Below are positions 6,405 through 10,735 of a stretch of DNA of 10,735 nt, in pieces (positions within the stretch are counted from its first letter, which is position 1; each line of letters starts with the position of its first letter). The notes beneath the pieces are model-generated. The model saw nothing but the letters and a program-made list of their open reading frames with translations. It was not told the origin of the DNA and ran no database searches. The stretch lies in contig JAJRXE010000334.1 of NCBI GenBank assembly GCA_024276455.1, positions 1 to 10,735 of the forward strand, given 5' to 3'. This DNA is from Calditrichota bacterium (GTDB taxonomy: Bacteria; Calditrichota; Calditrichia; RBG-13-44-9). The translations under genes and the position numbers were made by a program.

Positions 6405-6433
6405 AGTTTACAGCTTTACGAAAAAATAAGCAA
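6405..6433 (-). promoter_or_regulatory. Candidate promoter of the AgmX/PglI-domain gene
   Basis: On the minus strand, TTGCTT (6428-6433) and TAAACT (6405-6410) are 17 bases apart. They would give a leader of about 105 bases. A second possible pair, TTCACT with TATATT 18 bases apart, lies closer to the gene. Neither can be preferred from sequence alone. Confidence 0.3.
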
Positions 6434-6678
6434 GATTTTTTTTATTTTCAAACAAACGAATCAAAAATAAACACCTCTTTCCCTTGCCTCTCCGCAAAAA
6501 TTTCCCTAAAAAAAAGACTGCGATCATTCATCCGGTAATGATATCACGAAGCGAATTTTAGTTAATCTTTCCCAATTCAGCTGTGCGATGGGTCAAATGT
6601 TCAGTAAATTGAATTCAAACGTGTAAAATAGTTTGCTGTTGGCGGAATCACTTCATGGTGTCATCCGGAATTTTTCTT

Positions 6679-6706
6679 TTGAATAATATATTGGTCTTAT
6701 TATATT
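6679..6706 (+). promoter_or_regulatory. Candidate promoter of the acetyltransferase-UbiA-Maf operon
   Basis: TTGAAT (6679-6684) and TATATT (6701-6706) are spaced by 16 bases in a strongly AT-rich stretch 28 bases before the start codon. Transcription would start near 6713, so the leader is very short and begins at about the CTTCATGAAG palindrome. Confidence 0.4.
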
Positions 6707-6733
6707 TACGTCTAACTTCATGAAGGAGTGAAT

Positions 6734-7339
6734 ATGGCGGAAAAGCATTATTTTGTTCATCCCAGCAGCATTGTGGACGAGCCGGTAGAAATCGGCGCGG
6801 GCACCAAAATCTGGCATTTTTGCCATGTTATGTCCGGTGCAAAGATCGGAGAACGGTGTTCGTTTGGTCAGAACGTTTTTATCGGCTCGCGGGTTGTGAT
6901 TGGCAACAACGTAAAAGTACAGAACAACGTCTCGATTTACGACAACGTGTTTATCGAGGACGACGTGTTCTGCGGACCTTCCATGGTATTTACCAACGTG
7001 GTGAATCCCCGCAGCCACATTCCCCGCAAAGACGAGTACAGAGACACTTTTGTTAAAAAAGGCGCTTCCATTGGCGCAAATGCCACGATTGTTTGCGGCA
7101 TTACTCTGGGGCAGTACTGTTTCGTCGGTGCCGGGGCGGTGGTCACTCACGACGTACCGCCCTACGCGCTGGTGGTGGGCATTCCGGCCAAGGTAATCGG
7201 CTGGATGTGCCACTGTGGTATTCGCCTAGATTTACCGGCCCGGAGCGAGGCGCCTTTAGAAGCCCGCTGTTCGAACTGCGGTTCACGGTACCAGCTGATT
7301 GACCAGACGCTGGAGCCGCTGGAAGAGAAAATGCCTTAA
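6734..7339 (+). CDS. Left-handed beta-helix N-acetyltransferase (WbpD/WlbB-like) with C-terminal zinc-ribbon-like tail
   Basis: This 201-residue enzyme of the hexapeptide-repeat acetyltransferase family probably transfers acetyl from acetyl-CoA to a UDP-linked amino sugar. Repeated [IV]G-x-x-x-x-[IV] turns (IGAGTKIW, IGERCSFG, IGSRVVIGNNV, IEDDVFCGPSMVFTN, IGANATIV, VGAGAVV) build the trimeric beta-helix across residues 13-140, ending in the family's GIPAKVIGW (149-157). The segment VFTNVVNPRSHIPRK is characteristic of the WbpD/WlbB branch, which acetylates UDP-2-acetamido-3-amino-glucuronate for O-antigen. The tail has C-x-C (159, 161) and C-x-x-C (179, 182), a likely zinc site seen in relatives. 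I chose ATG 6734, five bases after GGAG (6725-6728); the in-frame GTG at 6728 overlaps that ribosome site. No O-antigen genes adjoin it. It heads an operon with UbiA and Maf. Confidence 0.88.
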   Translation: MAEKHYFVHPSSIVDEPVEIGAGTKIWHFCHVMSGAKIGERCSFGQNVFIGSRVVIGNNVKVQNNVSIYDNVFIEDDVFCGPSMVFTNVVNPRSHIPRKDEYRDTFVKKGASIGANATIVCGITLGQYCFVGAGAVVTHDVPPYALVVGIPAKVIGWMCHCGIRLDLPARSEAPLEARCSNCGSRYQLIDQTLEPLEEKMP

Positions 7340-7355
7340 TCGCGGAAATTGAAGA

Positions 7356-8192
7356 ATGCTTTGGTCCAAGCTGTTGGCATTGTTGCAAATCAGTCGCCCG
7401 GTGAATGTCTTCATCGGGATGCTTTCCATCTTTATTGCGGCGTTCATTACCGGAAGCTTACAGCCGCGGAGCAACGTGATTCTGGCCTGTCTGGTAGGCG
7501 GACTGGTGACCGCCGCCGCGAACGCCATCAACGATTACTTCGACATCGAAATCGACCGGATCAACAAACCTCACCGGGTGCTCCCGGCCGGGAGAATCTC
7601 CCCCCGCCAGGCCCTATTGTTCTCCGGGACAACCTTTGCCGTTGCCCTGTTTCTTTCTTCTTTCATTAACCCCATCGCTTTCGCCATTACCCTGTTCACC
7701 TCCCTGCTGCTTTTCTTTTATTCTTTCCGGTTAAAACGATTACCTTTGTGGGGCAACCTGGTCGTTAGTTTTTCTTCCGCGCTGGCTTTTATTTTCGGGG
7801 GCGTGGCGGTGTCCCGGGTGGGAAAGACCATTCTCCCCGCCATTTTTGCCTTTCTTTTCCATTTCGGCAGAGAAATTATTAAAGACATCCAGGACATGAG
7901 CGGCGATGCCAGGGAAAATGCTCGCACTTTCCCGCTGGTTTTCGGAAAACAACCGGCCATCCGGCTTACCAATGCCATTTTTCTGACCACCATCCTGGTC
8001 ACCACTTTGCCATTTTTGCTTCATTATTACAGCATTCGCTATTTCTGGATCGTATTATTAGGCGTCCATCCGGTCTTGCTCTATTCCATTTACAGCATCC
8101 GAAAAAATCAGAGCGCCCGGAATCTGGGCTTCGTAAGCAATTTGCTAAAAGCAGACATGTTAATTGGCCTGCTGGCTATTTATGTGGGATAA
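7356..8192 (+). CDS. UbiA-family prenyltransferase, geranylgeranylglycerol-phosphate geranylgeranyltransferase (DGGGPS)-like
   Basis: This is a 278-residue integral membrane prenyltransferase with about eight to nine hydrophobic helices. The first aspartate-rich motif is NDYFDIEIDRINKPHR (59-74), followed by VLPAGRIS. The second is KDIQDMSGD (176-184), with flanking GREII and ARTFP. The combination of NDxxDxxxDxINxPxRxxPxGRIS and REIxKDIxDxxGD is what I know from archaeal digeranylgeranylglyceryl phosphate synthase. That enzyme adds the second isoprenoid chain to geranylgeranylglyceryl phosphate in ether-lipid synthesis. Relatives in FCB bacteria usually carry this label without biochemical proof. 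MenA- and UbiA-type quinone enzymes have different motif surroundings, but another aromatic or lipid acceptor is possible. It starts 16 bases after the acetyltransferase stop, with a weak GGAA/GAAG ribosome site, and ends 12 bases before maf. Confidence 0.88.
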   Translation: MLWSKLLALLQISRPVNVFIGMLSIFIAAFITGSLQPRSNVILACLVGGLVTAAANAINDYFDIEIDRINKPHRVLPAGRISPRQALLFSGTTFAVALFLSSFINPIAFAITLFTSLLLFFYSFRLKRLPLWGNLVVSFSSALAFIFGGVAVSRVGKTILPAIFAFLFHFGREIIKDIQDMSGDARENARTFPLVFGKQPAIRLTNAIFLTTILVTTLPFLLHYYSIRYFWIVLLGVHPVLLYSIYSIRKNQSARNLGFVSNLLKADMLIGLLAIYVG

Positions 8193-8204
8193 AGGAACCT
8201 CAAC

Positions 8205-8795
8205 ATGAAATTCATTACCTACCTGTGTCATCTGGAGAACAAACGCATTGTACTGGCGAGTCAGTCGCCCCGGCGAATTGAACTACTTCGTTCGGTGGGA
8301 CTGGATTTTGAGGTGTACCCTCCCCAGGTGGAGGAGAAATACCAGCCTGGCATGGAGCCGGTAGATTACGTGCGCCACAATGCTTCCGAAAAAGCCCACT
8401 GGGTCGCCCAACACGTTTCCTCCGATTTCATTATTGCGGCGGACACCATTGTAACCAAAGAGGGAAAGATTTTTGAGAAACCAGGCAGCCGGGAAGATGC
8501 CCGCACCATGCTGCAGGAACTCAGCAACGCCACTCACCAGGTCATCACCGGTTTTTGCATTCTGGGTAAAAACGGCGAAATCATCGACCACGAAATCACC
8601 CGGGTTACCTTTTACCCCCTTACTCCGGAGGAAATCGAAATGTACCTGCAATCCGACGAACCGTTCGACAAGGCGGGTGCTTATGGCATCCAGGGGTTCG
8701 CTTCCCTTTTCATCAAGAAAATAGAGGGCTGTTATTTCAATGTCGTCGGCTTTCCTCTTAGCAAATTTTACCAACAATTGAAAAAATTACTCTGA
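8205..8795 (+). CDS. maf: Maf family nucleotide pyrophosphatase (dTTP/UTP pyrophosphatase type)
   Basis: This 196-residue cytoplasmic enzyme is expected to hydrolyse nucleoside triphosphates, especially dTTP, UTP or modified pyrimidine nucleotides, to the monophosphate, as a house-cleaning function. The signature LASQSPRR is at 17-24, the Lys63 region reads NASEKA, the catalytic aspartate is Asp80 in AADTIV, and the substrate loop HQVITG is at 111-116. KAGAYGIQG (156-164) and GCYFNVVGFPL (175-185) are characteristic of the YhdE-type subgroup rather than the m7GTP-specific YceF type. The N-terminus is about a dozen residues longer than usual, but AAAGGAA (8191-8197) seven bases before this ATG supports it. 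It is the last gene of the acetyltransferase-UbiA operon. No intrinsic terminator with a T tract is seen after it. Septum inhibition, reported for Bacillus Maf, is possible but not indicated here. Confidence 0.93.
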   Translation: MKFITYLCHLENKRIVLASQSPRRIELLRSVGLDFEVYPPQVEEKYQPGMEPVDYVRHNASEKAHWVAQHVSSDFIIAADTIVTKEGKIFEKPGSREDARTMLQELSNATHQVITGFCILGKNGEIIDHEITRVTFYPLTPEEIEMYLQSDEPFDKAGAYGIQGFASLFIKKIEGCYFNVVGFPLSKFYQQLKKLL

Positions 8796-9162
8796 ACATA
8801 AAACGGAAAGCTGCACAAATGCCCGTTGACAACACAAAATCTCAGGTCCGCCAAAAACCCTTTCGGGAAGGAGCCCAAAACCTACCCGTCACTTTTATCT
8901 TTTCTTTGATTCTGATATTCACTATGTTTGAAAGGGAAGTAGTTCGAAGGCATTTAATAAAATTGGATTTTTAAGAAAAAATTTGCCAATATCGTTGAAA
9001 AATAATCGGAGTTAAAAACTGATTTCAAGACCGTCAAAATTCTCTCAGGCAATCAAACGCAAAAGATTTAATTCAATTATTAGTTGTGTCAATTCGTGTG
9101 AATTCGTGGGCAAGTAAAAATCTTAAATTCGCGTATTTTGCGGGAAAAAAGCAGACTGAATC
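8796..9162. other. Gene-free stretch between maf and nadB
   Basis: Nothing gene-like is visible; reading frames are short and lack ribosome sites. A weak CCTT/AAGG hairpin occurs near 8860-8875 without a T tract. The right end has a direct repeat (listed separately) followed by the related-looking ATTCGCGTATTTTGCGGG (9127-9144). I could not identify a clean promoter for nadB. Confidence 0.55.
9091..9110 (+). repeat. Tandem 10-base direct repeat upstream of nadB
   Basis: AATTCGTGTG (9091-9100) is followed immediately by AATTCGTGGG (9101-9110), nine of ten bases identical. A degenerate unit ending in TTGTGTC precedes it (9071-9090). About 17 bases downstream, ATTCGCG/TTTGCGG repeats the theme. 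I recall AATTCGTG-type runs as small dispersed intergenic repeats in several genomes, but cannot confirm that here. Confidence 0.6.
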
Positions 9163-10735
9163 ATGCAATACGAAACCGACTTTTTAGTGATTGGCAGCGG
9201 GATTGCCGGGCTAACCTTTGCTCTGAAGGTGGCCGAGAAGGGCAGCGTCATGGTGCTGACCAAACAATCGGAAGAACAGAGCAATACCTTTTTAGCCCAG
9301 GGCGGCATTGCGGCGGTAATGTCTCCGGAAGACAGTTTCGAGAGCCATATGGAAGACACCCTGCGCGCCGGTGCCGGACTGTGCAATCCCGAGGCGGTGG
9401 AGATTCTGGTCAAAGGCGGGCCGGAGGCCATCGAGGACCTGGTAAACTGGGGCACCCGGTTCACCCGCAAACCGGACGGCAGCTTCTCACTGGGTCGCGA
9501 GGGCGGACACTCCCACCATCGGGTGGTGCATGCGGCGGACGTCACTGGAAGAGAAATTCAGCGCGCTTTGGTCGAACGGGCAAAAGAACACCCGAACATT
9601 CGTCTCTTCGAAAACCACATGGCGGTGGAGCTCATTACCGAGCACCATTTGCTGACCCACGCCCGGCGGCGGGAAATCAACTGCTACGGGATTTACGCCC
9701 TGAACACCAAACGCAAAAAGGTGGAAAAGATTCTGGCGCGTTACACGGTGCTGGCCACCGGCGGGGTGGGACAGGTTTACCTCCACACCACCAATCCCGC
9801 CGTTGCCACCGGAGACGGCATTGCCATGGCCTACCGGGCCGGAGCGGAGGTGGCCAACCTGGAATTCATGCAGTTTCATCCCACCACCCTGTTTCATCCC
9901 CAGGCGGATTCCTTTCTGATCTCCGAAGCGGTGAGAGGATTCGGGGGCATCTTGCGCAACAGCAAGGGTGAAGCATTCATGAGCCGCTACCATCCCATGA
10001 AAGACCTGGCACCGCGGGACATTGTGGCTCGCGCCATCGACAACGAAATGAAAAAGCTGGGCGACGAGTGCGTTTACCTGGACGTGACCCACATCGGGGC
10101 GGATAAACTGCAGGAACGTTTCCCCAATATTTACCAGCGCTGCCAGGAACTGAAAATTGACATGGCGCGGGAGTGGATTCCGGTGGTGCCGGCCGCTCAC
10201 TACATGTGCGGCGGTATCCGAACCGACCTCTGGGGACGCACCAGCATTAACCGCCTTTACGCGGTGGGCGAGGTAGCCCACACCGGAGTGCACGGCGCCA
10301 ACCGTCTGGCCAGCAACTCCCTGCTGGAAGCGGTGGTATTTGCCAAACGCATTGCGCAGGATGTGACCACCCGGCTGGCGGTGGAAGTGCCGGTGCATGT
10401 GGACGTTCCGGCCTGGGACGACAGCGGCACCATGGACCAGGAAGAATGGGTGTACGTCTCTCACGACCGCAAACAGATTCGCACCATCATGTGGGACTAC
10501 GTGGGTATTGTGCGCAGCAACCTGCGTCTGGAACGGGCCGCCCGCCGGATTCAACTGCTGTGCGAGGAAATTGAAGATTTCTACAAAAAAACCGTGGTCA
10601 CCACCGACCTGCTGGAACTCCGCAACCTGGCTCAGGTGGCCCGCCTGATTGTGGAATCGGCTCGCATCCGCAAAGAGAGCCGGGGGTTGCACTATAACCG
10701 CGACTACCCCGAGCGCGATGACGAGCACTGGCAGA
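9163..10735 (+). CDS. nadB: L-aspartate oxidase NadB (3' end beyond window)
   Basis: This FAD enzyme oxidises L-aspartate to iminoaspartate, which NadA condenses with dihydroxyacetone phosphate to quinolinate for NAD synthesis. The window holds 524 codons and the usual length is about 520-540, so only a few residues are missing. The N-terminal dinucleotide motif is GSGIAG (11-16). AQGGIAAV (45-52) is the flavin-contact segment. GREGGHSHHRVVHAADVTG (111-129), QFHPTTL with His239, APRDIVAR ending at Arg290, VPAAHYMCGG with His346, and VHGANRLASNSLLEA with Arg381 are all intact. They correspond to the active site shared with fumarate reductase and succinate dehydrogenase flavoproteins, and the length plus HHRV and GANRLASNSLLEA favour NadB over those. 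The ATG at 9163 has no clear ribosome binding site, only GGGAAAAAA about 13 bases upstream, so translation may be modest or leader-dependent. Confidence 0.96.
   Translation, partial: MQYETDFLVIGSGIAGLTFALKVAEKGSVMVLTKQSEEQSNTFLAQGGIAAVMSPEDSFESHMEDTLRAGAGLCNPEAVEILVKGGPEAIEDLVNWGTRFTRKPDGSFSLGREGGHSHHRVVHAADVTGREIQRALVERAKEHPNIRLFENHMAVELITEHHLLTHARRREINCYGIYALNTKRKKVEKILARYTVLATGGVGQVYLHTTNPAVATGDGIAMAYRAGAEVANLEFMQFHPTTLFHPQADSFLISEAVRGFGGILRNSKGEAFMSRYHPMKDLAPRDIVARAIDNEMKKLGDECVYLDVTHIGADKLQERFPNIYQRCQELKIDMAREWIPVVPAAHYMCGGIRTDLWGRTSINRLYAVGEVAHTGVHGANRLASNSLLEAVVFAKRIAQDVTTRLAVEVPVHVDVPAWDDSGTMDQEEWVYVSHDRKQIRTIMWDYVGIVRSNLRLERAARRIQLLCEEIEDFYKKTVVTTDLLELRNLAQVARLIVESARIRKESRGLHYNRDYPERDDEHWQ

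Larger units (their letters stand above)
6292..6733. other. AT-rich divergent intergenic region with palindromes
   Basis: No gene is visible. The region separates the minus-strand membrane protein from the plus-strand acetyltransferase operon. It contains TTTACTGTAAA (6369-6379), a five-plus-five palindrome around one central base. A distal inverted copy TTTACAG (6407-6413) matches CTGTAAA (6373-6379). There is also a perfect ten-base palindrome CTTCATGAAG at 6716-6725. Long A and T tracts lie around 6420-6450. Promoter candidates are listed separately. Confidence 0.6.

Noticed and set aside
6728..6733. Earlier GTG start of the acetyltransferase
   Set aside because: The GTG overlaps the GGAG ribosome site, which is correctly spaced for the ATG at 6734.
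8924..8974. Small open frame of 16 codons after maf
   Set aside because: No ribosome binding site and no distinguishing character; expected by chance in AT-rich sequence.
9487..10728. Long open frame of 413 codons on the minus strand opposite nadB
   Set aside because: It lies entirely antisense to an intact, motif-complete nadB; its protein is rich in His/Gly/Val, as expected from a GC-rich antisense shadow, and has no recognisable domain.

Overview
This looks like a chromosomal housekeeping segment of a Gram-negative bacterium with moderate GC content. Outer-membrane beta-barrel proteins with signal peptides, a TonB/AgmX-like envelope protein, an archaeal-type UbiA prenyltransferase, a stand-alone acyl-CoA mutase large subunit and AGGAG-type ribosome binding sites together suggest the FCB superphylum (a Calditrichota- or KSB1-like lineage). 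That placement is inference from gene content; there is no rRNA or marker phylogeny to support it. I see no phage, transposon, CRISPR array or defence system.

Layout. The 5' part of a tRNA-Val(GAC) gene leaves the left edge on the minus strand (1-48). A gene-free stretch (49-583) follows, holding divergent promoters and a leader with predicted hairpins. Next come two tandem paralogous outer-membrane barrel genes (584-1231 and 1422-2063), each followed by a terminator-like hairpin; the second is strong. ispG (2209-3294) supplies isoprenoid precursors by the MEP pathway. A B12-dependent acyl-CoA mutase large subunit (3501-5165) has its own promoter candidate. It ends convergent with a minus-strand AgmX/PglI-domain membrane protein (5359-6291).

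Beyond a 442-base AT-rich divergent intergenic region with an operator-like palindrome lies a compact three-gene plus-strand operon: a hexapeptide-repeat sugar N-acetyltransferase (6734-7339), a UbiA-family geranylgeranylglycerol-phosphate geranylgeranyltransferase-like enzyme (7356-8192) and a Maf nucleotide pyrophosphatase (8205-8795). A 367-base gap holding short direct repeats separates it from nadB (9163 to beyond the right edge), which lacks only its last residues.

The genes do not form one obvious novel system. The two points most worth following are these. The mutase resembles methylmalonyl-CoA mutase overall, but its substrate-pocket residues are of isobutyryl-CoA-mutase type. The UbiA protein carries the motifs of the archaeal ether-lipid enzyme DGGGP synthase, in a bacterial context that also encodes IspG.
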